A DNA stretch of 58,333 nucleotides from Chloroflexota bacterium (GTDB lineage: Bacteria; Chloroflexota; Anaerolineae; J036; Brachytrichaceae), in the NCBI GenBank assembly GCA_021788625.1, contig JAJYKL010000015.1, forward strand, positions 1 to 58,333, given 5' to 3'. Every line of letters begins with the position of its first letter. Position 1 is the first letter of the stretch. The translations under genes were made by a program, and so were the position numbers. Below the pieces are notes generated by a model, which had not been told where the DNA came from, did no database searches, and worked only from the letters and a program-made list of their open reading frames with translations. Positions 9,503 through 19,255 of this stretch are shown one piece after another.

Positions 9503-12500
9503 GTGGTAGATCCTGCAGTTTTCCTGTGGATTGCCATTCCGGCATTCTCATTCCTCTTTTATGCGGTGCTGTTCATCTTGCGCCGCCAACAATTGGGGAG
9601 TGTCGCACGCTGGTATTCCGCCTTCCTGGCAACGGCTGGATTGTGGAGCCTCAGCTCAATGCTATTGCACGCAAACCTGAGTTTCATAGATCCACTATGG
9701 GTCGTACGATTTGTGATGCTGGGCAACTATGGTCTGCCCGTGGCAATGCTCGGTATCACCCTGAGTTTCCTGGCAGACCGCCGACAGCAGAGGTTGATAT
9801 CGATTGAGATCATCCTGTATTTGATCGCCACGGTGTTCAACGTCGCTGGTTTGCTGGTGACCTCGACGAGGGTGAACGAAGGCCTCATTACCAATCAATA
9901 TGGTAGCGGCCTTATCTCAGTGATGGCGGTCTGGTTGTTTGGCTTCTGCCTGTCAGTTTTTCTCCTATGGCGAGAGTTACAGCATGCCCGCGATCCGATA
10001 TATCGCAACCGTATCCAATACCTGTTGCTTACATTTGTGTTAATGCTCACGGCCAGCCTGCTGAACACCACGTCGCTCGCCGCCTACCCTATTGATCATT
10101 TATTGCTGGCTTTAACCGCCACACTTATTTCCCTGAGCATCTCGCGCTACCAGATCCTCGAGATCCTACATGCCATCCGGCGTCTGACCGTCCTGGTGCT
10201 ATTTGTCTTGCTTTATATCTCCATAGTGACCGTGGCCATATATGTATTAGCTGGACTGGATAAACCATGGCGATTGCCAGGTAGCATCGGAGCGGCCACC
10301 CTCACGGCGTTACTGCTGCTCAGCTTTGCACCCATTCGGCAGGGCTTAAGTGACCTCATCGAGCGTTTTTTCTTTCCCCGGCAGTACAACGTTCATGCTT
10401 TGTTGTATGCCGTAAGCCAGGTCAGTAACCGGCTACGTCCACCACGTGAAGTGGGGACTGATATTCTCAGGCAGTTGTGCCGGTCGTTCCGATGCGAGTA
10501 TGCCAGCCTGTTCATTAAGCAGGATAACGGCAAAGTATACCGATGCATCGCCAGTATCAATGAACCGGATGTAACCTACCCACTCGACTTCCAGTCTGAT
10601 AGCCCCCTGATGCACGAATTAGCCGCCTACGGCAATGCTTCCCATATCGATAACCTGCGCGAGCTTTCCCGCCTGCGTTCGCTGTGGATTAACGAGTGGC
10701 AACTGCTGGACACCTTGCATGTCCAAGTGTTAGTACCGATCACCGCTGATAAGGAATTCATCGGTTTTTTCGTCCTGAGTGGTAAGCAAGATGGACAGCC
10801 ATTTACACACCAGGAGCTACAACAGACCTTGCCCATGCTCGCAAATCAGGTGTCCATTGCGTTGTCCAATAGCCGCCTGTATACCCAGGAGTTGGCCAGA
10901 GCAGACCAGTTGGCACAGGCTAACGTTGAATTACAGCAGGTGCATGGAGCGTTAAGCGAGAGTGTGGACCACACACGTCGTCAGGCAGCCCGCGCCGAAG
11001 CACTGGTACGGATCGCTGACCGGTTGAACGCCCAGCTTGATCTCGATGCGGTACTACGCGCCGTATGTGAGGAAACAGCCCGCGCGTTGAATGTGCCTGC
11101 TATAACGGTGTGCCTTTATGACGAAAAGGATAACGCTTTACACTTCAAGGCCAGCTACGGACTGCCCGTTACCTTCAGCGTGCGTTATCAACCCATACCG
11201 AGTAATGTTTTTCACCGTTTTGTTGCTACCGGCACCTCTTGGGTTATCACACATGATTCTGTTGAAATGGTCGGCTTGCCCAACGCCGAGTTATTTGCGG
11301 AGATCCACATCCATGCCATCATGTCATCCAGCATGATTCGCGAAGGGCAGGTTGTCGGTATGCTGGCCGCATACGTATACGATCATGAGCGATCTTTCAA
11401 CGATGATGAACAGGCATTACTGAAAGGCATCGCAGCACAAGCCGCACAGGCAATCGTGAATGCCCGCCTCTACGCAGATGCCCAGCGCCGATTGCATAAT
11501 GTGGAAGCTCTGCGCCACATTGATGTGGCAATCACCAGCGAAACAGGATTAAAGAACACCTTGCAGGTAATTCTGGAGCAGGTGATCGAACAACTGGCAG
11601 TCGATGCCGCCGATGTTCTATTGCTCGAACTCACTACGAACACGCTGCAATTCATAGTCGGTCGTGGATTCGAGACCACGCCCGAGCGCCGCGTGAACCT
11701 GAGCGGGCTCATTGACTCGGCCGGAGAAGCGGTCCTGGAACGTCGCATGGTGCAAATTCCCAACCTCGTGCTCACATCCGACGGCACACCTGAATTGCTC
11801 ATGGCTGTAGAACGATTTCAAGCTTATTACGGTGTACCCCTCATCGCCAAAGGAAAGGTAAAAGGTGTCTTGGAGGTCTTCCATCGAGCTCCCCTTGATC
11901 CTGATGACGAATGGCTGGCCCTCTTGAACGCGCTCTCAGCACAGGCTGCTATCGCCATCGACAATAGCGAGTTGTTTACCAACCTGCAGCACACCAACGA
12001 AGAGCTGAGAGCAGCCTATGAGTCGACCTTGGAGGGTTGGGCACGCGCTCTAGAGCTGCGTGACCAGGAGACCCAAGGTCATACCCGGCGTGTAGCCGAA
12101 GTTACGGTCAAGCTGGCTCGGAAACTGGGAGTCAATGAAGACGACATTGTCCATGTTCGGCGCGGCGCCTTATTGCACGATATCGGCAAGATGGCCATAC
12201 CTGATTCCATTTTATTGAAACCAGGTTCCTTAACCGATGACGAGTGGAAAATAATGCGCCAGCATCCCACCTTCGCGTACCAGATGCTCTCGACGATTTC
12301 ATTCCTAAGTCCAGCGCTGGATATTCCTTTCAGCCATCATGAGCGATGGGACGGAGCTGGATACCCACGCGGTCTTAAAGGTGAAGCGATCCCACTTTGG
12401 GCGCGTATCTTTACCGTAGTGGATGTATGGGACGCTTTACGTTCCGAAAGGGTATACCACAGAGCTGCTCCAGATGACCAGGTCCGGGCTTACCTGGCGC

Positions 12501-12583
12501 GCCAGGCTGGTCATCAATTTGACCCGCACATCGTAGAGGCTTTTATGGACATTCTGAAGAGTGAAAGCGATGGCATCACTTGA
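9503..12583 (+). CDS. 7TM-GAF-GAF-GAF-HD-GYP protein, probable cyclic-di-GMP phosphodiesterase
   Basis: The first about 225 residues form seven hydrophobic helices like the N-terminal 7TM region of some histidine kinases. Three GAF domains follow (about 301-455, 500-650, 667-820), then an HD-GYP domain (843-1010). Metal and signature residues are intact: GHTRRV, H892-D893 (LLHDIGK), H945-H946-E947 and the following WDGAGYP. HD-GYP proteins hydrolyse c-di-GMP. The frame is open from a GTG at 9485 that overlaps the GH3 gene, but GAGG at 9490-9493 sits nine bases before a GTG at 9503, which is preferred here. The diguanylate cyclase follows 43 bases downstream, so an opposing synthesis/degradation pair is likely. 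Confidence 0.9.
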   Translation: MVDPAVFLWIAIPAFSFLFYAVLFILRRQQLGSVARWYSAFLATAGLWSLSSMLLHANLSFIDPLWVVRFVMLGNYGLPVAMLGITLSFLADRRQQRLISIEIILYLIATVFNVAGLLVTSTRVNEGLITNQYGSGLISVMAVWLFGFCLSVFLLWRELQHARDPIYRNRIQYLLLTFVLMLTASLLNTTSLAAYPIDHLLLALTATLISLSISRYQILEILHAIRRLTVLVLFVLLYISIVTVAIYVLAGLDKPWRLPGSIGAATLTALLLLSFAPIRQGLSDLIERFFFPRQYNVHALLYAVSQVSNRLRPPREVGTDILRQLCRSFRCEYASLFIKQDNGKVYRCIASINEPDVTYPLDFQSDSPLMHELAAYGNASHIDNLRELSRLRSLWINEWQLLDTLHVQVLVPITADKEFIGFFVLSGKQDGQPFTHQELQQTLPMLANQVSIALSNSRLYTQELARADQLAQANVELQQVHGALSESVDHTRRQAARAEALVRIADRLNAQLDLDAVLRAVCEETARALNVPAITVCLYDEKDNALHFKASYGLPVTFSVRYQPIPSNVFHRFVATGTSWVITHDSVEMVGLPNAELFAEIHIHAIMSSSMIREGQVVGMLAAYVYDHERSFNDDEQALLKGIAAQAAQAIVNARLYADAQRRLHNVEALRHIDVAITSETGLKNTLQVILEQVIEQLAVDAADVLLLELTTNTLQFIVGRGFETTPERRVNLSGLIDSAGEAVLERRMVQIPNLVLTSDGTPELLMAVERFQAYYGVPLIAKGKVKGVLEVFHRAPLDPDDEWLALLNALSAQAAIAIDNSELFTNLQHTNEELRAAYESTLEGWARALELRDQETQGHTRRVAEVTVKLARKLGVNEDDIVHVRRGALLHDIGKMAIPDSILLKPGSLTDDEWKIMRQHPTFAYQMLSTISFLSPALDIPFSHHERWDGAGYPRGLKGEAIPLWARIFTVVDVWDALRSERVYHRAAPDDQVRAYLARQAGHQFDPHIVEAFMDILKSESDGIT

Positions 12584-12626
12584 ACACTGGAACCGCGTTC
12601 TCCATTTCACTTGCATCTAGTGACTT

Positions 12627-15341
12627 ATGACACGATCATGGCGGCTGCGGTACCATCAACAGACAACTTCATTCCCTGGTGAAAGCTTGCGCAAACGTTC
12701 GACAGTGAGAGCGATGCGCCAGGTGAAGCCATGGTCTGATACCCCATTACACGCCCGGAGCAGGTATGCAGGACGGACTGCCTCCTTCAGGTATGATCTC
12801 ATCCTCAAGATCGTTAGCAATATCACCGAATTGCTTCGCCAGAGTGAGAATTGGGAATCCACAGTACCTCAAGCACTGCGATTGCTTGCTCAGGCTGGGT
12901 ACATCCACTTCGCTGCGGTGTATCGGAACCATATAGTTCCCGACGGTACACTGGTAGCCACTCCAGATTATGCATGGTGTGATCCAGCACAAGTGACACA
13001 CGCCTCCGCTGTCGATGGACACGAGATACGTTACCTAAGTGACGGGTTTGATGACTGGAAGCAGAGACTTTCACAACACCTGCTGGTCGTGACTAACCGG
13101 TGGGATCCATCGATTGAGTTACGCAATGGAATCGCTCGCATAGGGGTTGCTTCTGCCGTGGTAGTGCCGATTTTTGTGGACCATACCTGGTGGGGATTCG
13201 CTGGTTTTTACCATTTCCATACGCCACACAAACATACACCCATCGAAGTGAATGTATTGGGTTTGTTCGCCACTGTTCTGGGTACCGCCATCGAGCGTAA
13301 GCGCCTTACAGGGCAGGTTAAGCAGTTCTTTGACGCTGATCGTCATCGACGGCGATTGGCTGAAGCTTTGTACGAGATGGGTACCTCCATGGCGGCCCCA
13401 CTGGATTTCGGACATATTCTGGATAACGTCCTCATCCAGGTGCAGCGCATCGTACCCTACGATATTGGGTTGGTTGTATTCTTGCAAGGCGAAAGCGTCC
13501 GTGTTGCGCGTACACACGTTGAAGCAACATTGGGTCAGCTCTCAGGGACGGAGCTAGAAAGGCTGGTGTTTGATCTGGCTCAGACAACCAGCCTGCGCTG
13601 GGTTTCAGCTAATGGGCAGCCACTGGTCATTCCCGACACATCGTTCTACCCCGCCCCGCTGCCTGTTCTGCCTCTGAGCCAGATTGGCTCATGGGTAGTG
13701 GTCGGCATCATGACAGGTGGGAATACCATCGGTTACTTGTTATTAGGCCGATTGGCGCCCAATTCATACAACACCGAGACAGCCACATACCTCTCACCTT
13801 TCGCTGCTCAAGCAGCAATCGCATTGCAGAACGCGAAGCTATATGCCGATGCTTCTGAGGCACTTGCTCGCGAACGCCATTTTGGCGAGATTGTCCGTGC
13901 TGCCAGCAGTACCCTCGATTTACCCACCATCTTGCACAAGGTAGTAAACCTGGCTGCGGATCTGTTGGCCGCTGATTCAGCGACAGTCGGGTTGACCAGC
14001 CCATGTAGGGATTGGTCCATCATCACTCATGCAGATCGTACGCCGGAGCAACTGCGAATTCATCAGCCCTGGTGCAACCAGGAGCTGATACATGGGGTGT
14101 TGGACGCTCACCAGACACTGTTTATACGCGATACATGTTCGGACGGGAGCACATATTCAAGCAATGCTGCTCAGGAAGTGCACAGTGTGATAGCCGTTCC
14201 CGTCGTCACTGGCGAAATAAGCTTGGGCGTATTGGAATTTCTCAGCTTATCAGCCGATAAGCATTTTGATGAGCAAGATGTCGCTCTCGCAGAGTCCGTC
14301 GGTCAAGAGGCTGGTATGGCCGTACAGAAGGCACGTCTACTTGAGGCAGCCCATCAGCGTGCAGAGGAAGCCGAAACCTTGCGCCAGGCTGGGGCCGCGG
14401 TGACATCCACGCTACAACTAAACGCGACATTGGAACTTATCCTGGAACAGTTGCAACACGTGGTGCCGTATGACACCGCCTCCGTCCAATTCCTTCGCCC
14501 GGATCACCTGGAAATCGTCAGTGGACGCGGTTGGAACAACCCCGCAGCAGTACTCGGCGTACGCTTCGAGTACCCTGGCAATAATCCCAACTCATCGGTC
14601 ATCCATGAGCGCCAACCAGTTATGCTGTCACAGGCACACATACCCGATGCATCGAGTGGCCGGGAGATCCGTTCCTGGCTTGGGGTTCCACTCATTATTC
14701 ATGACCAGGTGATCGGCATGCTAACAATGGATAGTTACGAGCCAGAGCACTTCAGGGCTGATCATATCCGGCTCGCCAGTGCTTTTGCAGATCAAGTGGC
14801 TGTGGCACTTGAAAATGCTCGCTTGTTTGAGAGAGTACACCAATTGGCCATAACTGACGAGTTGACCGGCCTATACAATCGCAGGCGCTTTTTTGAGCTG
14901 GCCGAACAAGCTATCGAGCAGACTCTCCTTAACGGTCGGGATTTATGTGTCCTCATGATTGACATCGATGATTTCAAACGTGTAAACGACACCTATGGTC
15001 ATCTGACAGGAGACAAAGTACTGCGTGAGGTTGCACAACATTGCCAATCGGTTCTTGGCCCAGACGACCTATTCGCTCGATATGGTGGTGAAGAGTTCGT
15101 CGCTCTGATTCCGAACGTTAATACCGCCCGGGCGCAAACAATCGGCGAACACATGTGCCAGACGGTGGCGCAGAACCCGATTGACTACCAATCAGGTTCC
15201 ATCGTACTTACTGTCAGTGTCGGTCTAAGTACCATGGACAGGTCGGTTTGTACGTTGGAAACGCTCGTAATGCGCGCTGATGAAGCACAATACATAGCTA
15301 AAAAGGCAGGTGGCAATAGACTGATGGTCTGGCGATCGTGA
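12627..15341 (+). CDS. multi-GAF diguanylate cyclase (GGDEF)
   Basis: This 904-residue protein has four GAF-like regions (a divergent one at 58-220, then 243-400, 418-560, 583-735) and a C-terminal GGDEF domain (740-904). No membrane segment is evident, so it should be cytosolic. The catalytic signature GGEEF is intact at 820-824, with the metal and substrate segment MIDIDDFKRVNDTYGH, so c-di-GMP synthesis is expected. The usual inhibitory I-site (RxxD ending five residues before GGEEF) reads G-P-D-D, so the Arg is missing and product inhibition by that route is probably lost. The ATG at 12627 lacks a good ribosome site; an internal ATG at residue 30 is an alternative. It probably shares a transcript with the HD-GYP gene. 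Confidence 0.92.
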   Translation: MTRSWRLRYHQQTTSFPGESLRKRSTVRAMRQVKPWSDTPLHARSRYAGRTASFRYDLILKIVSNITELLRQSENWESTVPQALRLLAQAGYIHFAAVYRNHIVPDGTLVATPDYAWCDPAQVTHASAVDGHEIRYLSDGFDDWKQRLSQHLLVVTNRWDPSIELRNGIARIGVASAVVVPIFVDHTWWGFAGFYHFHTPHKHTPIEVNVLGLFATVLGTAIERKRLTGQVKQFFDADRHRRRLAEALYEMGTSMAAPLDFGHILDNVLIQVQRIVPYDIGLVVFLQGESVRVARTHVEATLGQLSGTELERLVFDLAQTTSLRWVSANGQPLVIPDTSFYPAPLPVLPLSQIGSWVVVGIMTGGNTIGYLLLGRLAPNSYNTETATYLSPFAAQAAIALQNAKLYADASEALARERHFGEIVRAASSTLDLPTILHKVVNLAADLLAADSATVGLTSPCRDWSIITHADRTPEQLRIHQPWCNQELIHGVLDAHQTLFIRDTCSDGSTYSSNAAQEVHSVIAVPVVTGEISLGVLEFLSLSADKHFDEQDVALAESVGQEAGMAVQKARLLEAAHQRAEEAETLRQAGAAVTSTLQLNATLELILEQLQHVVPYDTASVQFLRPDHLEIVSGRGWNNPAAVLGVRFEYPGNNPNSSVIHERQPVMLSQAHIPDASSGREIRSWLGVPLIIHDQVIGMLTMDSYEPEHFRADHIRLASAFADQVAVALENARLFERVHQLAITDELTGLYNRRRFFELAEQAIEQTLLNGRDLCVLMIDIDDFKRVNDTYGHLTGDKVLREVAQHCQSVLGPDDLFARYGGEEFVALIPNVNTARAQTIGEHMCQTVAQNPIDYQSGSIVLTVSVGLSTMDRSVCTLETLVMRADEAQYIAKKAGGNRLMVWRS

Positions 15342-15733
15342 TCATTAGGAATTACCAGGTAACGTGGTGATTTCACGGCCTGTTTGGCATGCGCCACGAT
15401 CGTCCAGGGATCTCAAGTTTACGCCAGCAGGCATCGGTGCCCCTCATTACGCTAATCAGCGTAAGTAAAATGCTATAATAACTGCACCGGATTCCAGTTA
15501 CAAACATTACAGTCATGTTTCGTTAACGGAAAAAGCCAACTTTGGCTGTTATAATGGTGTGAATATTCCTGGTTTTAAAGTGGTTGTGTCGTCTGTGTGA
15601 ACTGGGTAACCCAAATACAGTAAAGTAAAAGCGCATCTACTACCGCTTTCATCCTGGCTGCACTGTCTGAGTATCTGCTTTCCACTCATGCGCTTTACGT
15701 TGTCACGCTACACGCGAAAGGCGGTTGCACTCT
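15342..15733. other. 392-base upstream region of the Ser/Thr kinase
   Basis: No gene is visible. Two TATAAT hexamers lie at 15474-15479 and 15550-15555, neither with a good -35 at 17 bases. Just before the second is an inverted repeat, AGCCAA-CT-TTGGCT (15534-15547), two bases from the TATAAT and so placed like an operator. Arms of six bases occur by chance several times in a window of this size, so this is only suggestive. Confidence 0.4.
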
Positions 15734-17152
15734 GTGAGTCAGTTCTGCAACTACGAGTTAATCGGTGAACTTGGCAAAGGCGGCATGGGTTCCGTCTATC
15801 GCGCCCGTAGATCGGATGGAACGGTCGTCGCCCTAAAGGTTATGAACCCTGAGCTGCGTGGTAATACATCAGCTGAGGAACGTTTCCGGCGGGCGCCCAC
15901 ACTATATCCATCACACCCCAACATTGTGGAAATCTATGATGCAGGCGAGTGTAATAACACATTCTATTTTGCCATGCGGCTTGTGCAAGGAGAGTCACTC
16001 GCAGAAGTGTTGCATCTAGTGCACAAGCTGGCACCTGAGCAATATCTGCCCATTTTGCGAGATATCGCCTCGGCACTTGATGCAGCCCATGCACGAGGCA
16101 TCATCCATCGTGATATAAAGCCAAGCAATATCCTGGTAGAGGCGTCCAGCGGACGGGCAATCCTGACCGATTTCGATATCGCCAAGGACGTCGGCTCGCA
16201 TTTCACCACGGTGGGCAGCGCTGGGCAACTCATCGGCACGGCACGTTATATGTCGCCGGAACAAGCTGCCGGTAAAACCATTACCCCGGCCAGCGACGTA
16301 TACGCCCTCGGTGCCATGTCGTACGAGTTACTCGCTGGCCGCGCTCCGTTTGTGGGCGACAACGACTTCGTTGTGGCACGGATGCACCTGCAGGATGTAC
16401 CTGTGGACTTGCACAAGGTCAACACGGCGATACCAGTCAATGTATCAGCCGTGGTCATGCGTGCCTTGAGCAAGAGTCCTAATCAACGCTATCCTTCAGC
16501 CGGAGCGTTTGCCAAAGCCTTCGCCGATGCATTGCGAAAACAGCCATCGCTCGCACCACCCGTTAAACTGGCCATTGTCGCGGGCATGGCTGCACTGTTA
16601 CTTATTGCCTTTGCTACAGTCTTCATGCTCAGCAATGCAAGTGGCGGACGAAACGGCAAGCCCAGTCAAGATGCCAGTTCATCAGGTCAAACCAGCACCG
16701 CCGCACTTGTGCAGTTGCTGAGCTCAACAGCGCAGACCAGCGTAATCAGTTCAACGGCATCCCTCAACGCAACAGAACTGGCGCAAACGAGTGAAGCTCA
16801 AAACCCGACAAGTTCCACATCTAAGTCAGGCGCGATCCAACCCACATCTACGATCGCTGCCACATTGCCAATCGACACATCCACATCCCTGCCAACATCG
16901 TCTTCCACTCCAGTGCCATCACCAACCTCAACCGGCACCTCGATGCCAACCCAGACACCTACCGCAACGCACACCGCTACACCCACGCTGCTTCCGGCCA
17001 CTCATACACCAACGCCTGCTCCAACAGCCATAATTAAGATAACGGGCATCATCATCCGTCCTCCGATCCTGTATTTTCCAACACCTACCCCCACACCGAC
17101 TATTAATCTCATTTCACCGATTTACATTACACGCATCGTGATAAACCCTTGA
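15734..17152 (+). CDS. transmembrane Ser/Thr protein kinase (PknB-like) with Thr/Pro-rich outer tail
   Basis: Kinase domain at about 5-265, one membrane helix (about 278-300), then a 170-residue Ser/Thr/Pro-rich extracytoplasmic tail. Visible motifs are the glycine loop GKGGMGSVY, VALK with K35, H125-R126-D127-I-K129-P-S-N, D146-F-D148 (DFD in place of DFG) and MSPEQAAG. The helix-C segment reads RFRRAPTLYPSHPNIV. It is about two residues shorter than usual and lacks the conserved Glu that pairs with the lysine, so activity may be altered. Start: the frame is open from a TTG at 15725, but AAAGGCGG (15717-15724) is nine bases before the GTG at 15734, chosen here. It is the only canonical kinase in the window and a natural writer of phosphothreonine for the FHA proteins downstream; that link is inference. 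Confidence 0.9.
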   Translation: MSQFCNYELIGELGKGGMGSVYRARRSDGTVVALKVMNPELRGNTSAEERFRRAPTLYPSHPNIVEIYDAGECNNTFYFAMRLVQGESLAEVLHLVHKLAPEQYLPILRDIASALDAAHARGIIHRDIKPSNILVEASSGRAILTDFDIAKDVGSHFTTVGSAGQLIGTARYMSPEQAAGKTITPASDVYALGAMSYELLAGRAPFVGDNDFVVARMHLQDVPVDLHKVNTAIPVNVSAVVMRALSKSPNQRYPSAGAFAKAFADALRKQPSLAPPVKLAIVAGMAALLLIAFATVFMLSNASGGRNGKPSQDASSSGQTSTAALVQLLSSTAQTSVISSTASLNATELAQTSEAQNPTSSTSKSGAIQPTSTIAATLPIDTSTSLPTSSSTPVPSPTSTGTSMPTQTPTATHTATPTLLPATHTPTPAPTAIIKITGIIIRPPILYFPTPTPTPTINLISPIYITRIVINP

Positions 17153-17452
17153 CGAGGATTAATCTGGCATGGTTCAAAGAGTTATCCAGGACGGGATCAG
17201 CATAAAGATCACTTTGGGTGGCTCTGGCAGGCTGTCTGATGCCCGCCTCTGCACTTTACCTCGTAAGACATGCCTGGGTCCTCTATATAAGCTGGCCAAT
17301 ATCTGCACTCGCCCCATCCATACCCGCATGAGCAGATATCGGTTCAGTACACGATCTATCATTTCGACCGACCACACGTGCGTCACGCCAGGCGTAGCGT
17401 TGCTGGCGCAGAACGCCAACTACCGGTATTACTACCGAACGGTGCCATAACC
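17153..17452. other. 300-base gap between the kinase and the fused two-component gene
   Basis: A 93-codon frame (17169-17450) starts about ten bases after GAGGA and ends two bases before the next ATG, which is an operon-like placement. Its translation is Arg/Ser/Thr-rich without hydrophobic periodicity or any recognisable family, so I do not call it a gene. No convincing promoter or terminator was seen. Confidence 0.4.
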
Positions 17453-19219
17453 ATGACCCAGCAGGTACTTCACAACGATGACTCGACGCGACTCATGGAC
17501 TATCGCGAGACACTCGAGAAGCTTTGTCAACAACTCGAGAACTCGATGCCGCCGATTCTTGTACTGAACACAATCTGCAAGACTCTGGCGCATGGACTGC
17601 AAATGCAACATGTGATGATCGCTCTGCGACGCAGTGAAGACGGTGAGTTTGATGTCGTCGCACAGCACCGCAATGAAGCACAAGGGGACACATCGCCACC
17701 TAATCCTCCTAAACCCTTGCGCTATCCGATTGTTCATCGCGGTGACACAATTGGACATCTATTGCTGGTGGCCGGTGCGTCCTCGATGTCTTTATCGCCT
17801 GGAGATGACCACCTGGTCAGCGAGATAGCCCGCCGTGCGGGGAGTGCGGCGCATATCATATGCATTACACGCGACCTGCAGCACGCGCGTGAAAAGCTGG
17901 TGCTTGCACGCGAAGAGGAACGCCGAAAATTGCGCCATAATCTTCACGATACCGTAGGTCCAACCCTTACCACCATCATGCTGAAAATGGGCACGCTGCG
18001 AGACCGGGTTCGCGAAGATGAAACCACAGAGGCTATGGTGGTGGAGTTACGCGAGCAGGCTCGCGAGGTGGTCACGCAGATTCGCCGAGTTATTTACGAT
18101 TTGCGTCCACCGGCGCTCGAGGAGCTGGGATTATTGACCACCATCCAGGAGCAAGCACAGCAGTTCTCAGTTGGCAATCTGCAGGTCACGGTTCAAGCGC
18201 CTGATTTTCTACCGGTTCTGCCTGCAGCCGTTGAGGTGGCAACCTATCGCATTATTCTGGAAGCATTGAATAATGTTGTGAAACACTCGCACGCCACGCG
18301 ATGCGATATCCGCTTGCGTGTAGCAGAGTCGCTCTTGATCGATGTAACCGATAACGGGATTGGCCTGCCAGACCGGATGCAGGCTGGCGTGGGGATCAAT
18401 TCCATCCGCGAACGGGTCACCGAATTGGGTGGCAATTGCAGTTTTCAAAATCTCCCCAGCGGTGGAGCTCATGTCTCCGCACGTCTTCCCATGTTCCAGA
18501 CCACTGAGCAGATGGTGACGGATGCGCCTATCGTTCGCATGGAACCGCAGCAGATTTCCAATCGCGACATTCGTGAACCGATCAAGGTCATGGTCGTTGA
18601 CGATCATCGATTCTTCCGCGATGGAGTCCGCAACGTGCTGCAAACGACTGATGACATCAAGGTGGTGGCAGAGGCGGCGACAGGAAGCGAAGCCCTCGAT
18701 CTGGCAGCAGTTCACCAACCCAATATCGTTCTGATGGACCTGCAGATGCCTGGTCTGAACGGTATCGAAACCACCCAGCGTTTACTGCGCGTAAGTCCAT
18801 TTACGGGTATTGTCATCTTGACCATGTTTGAAGATACAGACTCGGTTTTGGCTGCCATGCGTGCAGGAGCACGTGGCTACATTCTCAAAGACGCTGATGA
18901 ATCGGAATTGCTGCGCTCCATCCGAGCTATTGCCAGCGGTGAGGCACTATTCGGACCCGCCGTCGCCAAGCTTTTGGTCAAGTACATTTCCAGCCTCGAG
19001 CCATCAATCGCACGCTCGGTGTTTCCCGAGCTCACCGAACGTGAGCGCGAAATCCTCGCCTTCATGGCTCAAGGTTTGAGTAATGACGACGTTGCGCAAC
19101 GGCTTGGTACATCGCTCAAGACTGTTCGCAACCAGGTATCGAGCATTCTATCCAAACTGCAGGTAGTAGGTCGCGAAGAAGCGATCGCGCGTGCTCGGGC
19201 GGCCGGACTCGCCAGGTGA
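17453..19219 (+). CDS. one-chain two-component system: GAF-HisKA_3 kinase fused to REC-LuxR regulator
   Basis: This 588-residue protein contains both halves of a NarX/NarL-type system. A GAF-like sensor (about 15-140) leads to HisKA_3 with H165 in LHDTVGPTL and HATPase_c (EALNNVVKHSHA, DNGIGL). A linker of about 35 residues then joins a full response regulator: receiver with VVDDH, phospho-acceptor D429 (VLMDLQMPGLNG) and K479, then a LuxR-type helix-turn-helix (about 525-585, LTEREREIL to LKTVRNQVSSIL). Separate proteins are the rule; the fusion should phosphorylate itself in cis and bind DNA. The frame is open from a GTG at 17378, but the ATG at 17453 starts closer to the recognisable protein. 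There is no membrane segment. It is the last + strand gene before the secretion island and a candidate regulator of it. Confidence 0.9.
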   Translation: MTQQVLHNDDSTRLMDYRETLEKLCQQLENSMPPILVLNTICKTLAHGLQMQHVMIALRRSEDGEFDVVAQHRNEAQGDTSPPNPPKPLRYPIVHRGDTIGHLLLVAGASSMSLSPGDDHLVSEIARRAGSAAHIICITRDLQHAREKLVLAREEERRKLRHNLHDTVGPTLTTIMLKMGTLRDRVREDETTEAMVVELREQAREVVTQIRRVIYDLRPPALEELGLLTTIQEQAQQFSVGNLQVTVQAPDFLPVLPAAVEVATYRIILEALNNVVKHSHATRCDIRLRVAESLLIDVTDNGIGLPDRMQAGVGINSIRERVTELGGNCSFQNLPSGGAHVSARLPMFQTTEQMVTDAPIVRMEPQQISNRDIREPIKVMVVDDHRFFRDGVRNVLQTTDDIKVVAEAATGSEALDLAAVHQPNIVLMDLQMPGLNGIETTQRLLRVSPFTGIVILTMFEDTDSVLAAMRAGARGYILKDADESELLRSIRAIASGEALFGPAVAKLLVKYISSLEPSIARSVFPELTEREREILAFMAQGLSNDDVAQRLGTSLKTVRNQVSSILSKLQVVGREEAIARARAAGLAR

Positions 19220-19255
19220 ATCCTTTCATGCCCGCTCGGTAGTGGACGACAACCA

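Noticed and set aside
17169-17450. 93-codon + strand frame between the kinase and the fusion kinase/regulator
   Set aside because: It has a GAGGA upstream and ends two bases before the next ATG, but the translation is basic, low in hydrophobic periodicity and matches no family.
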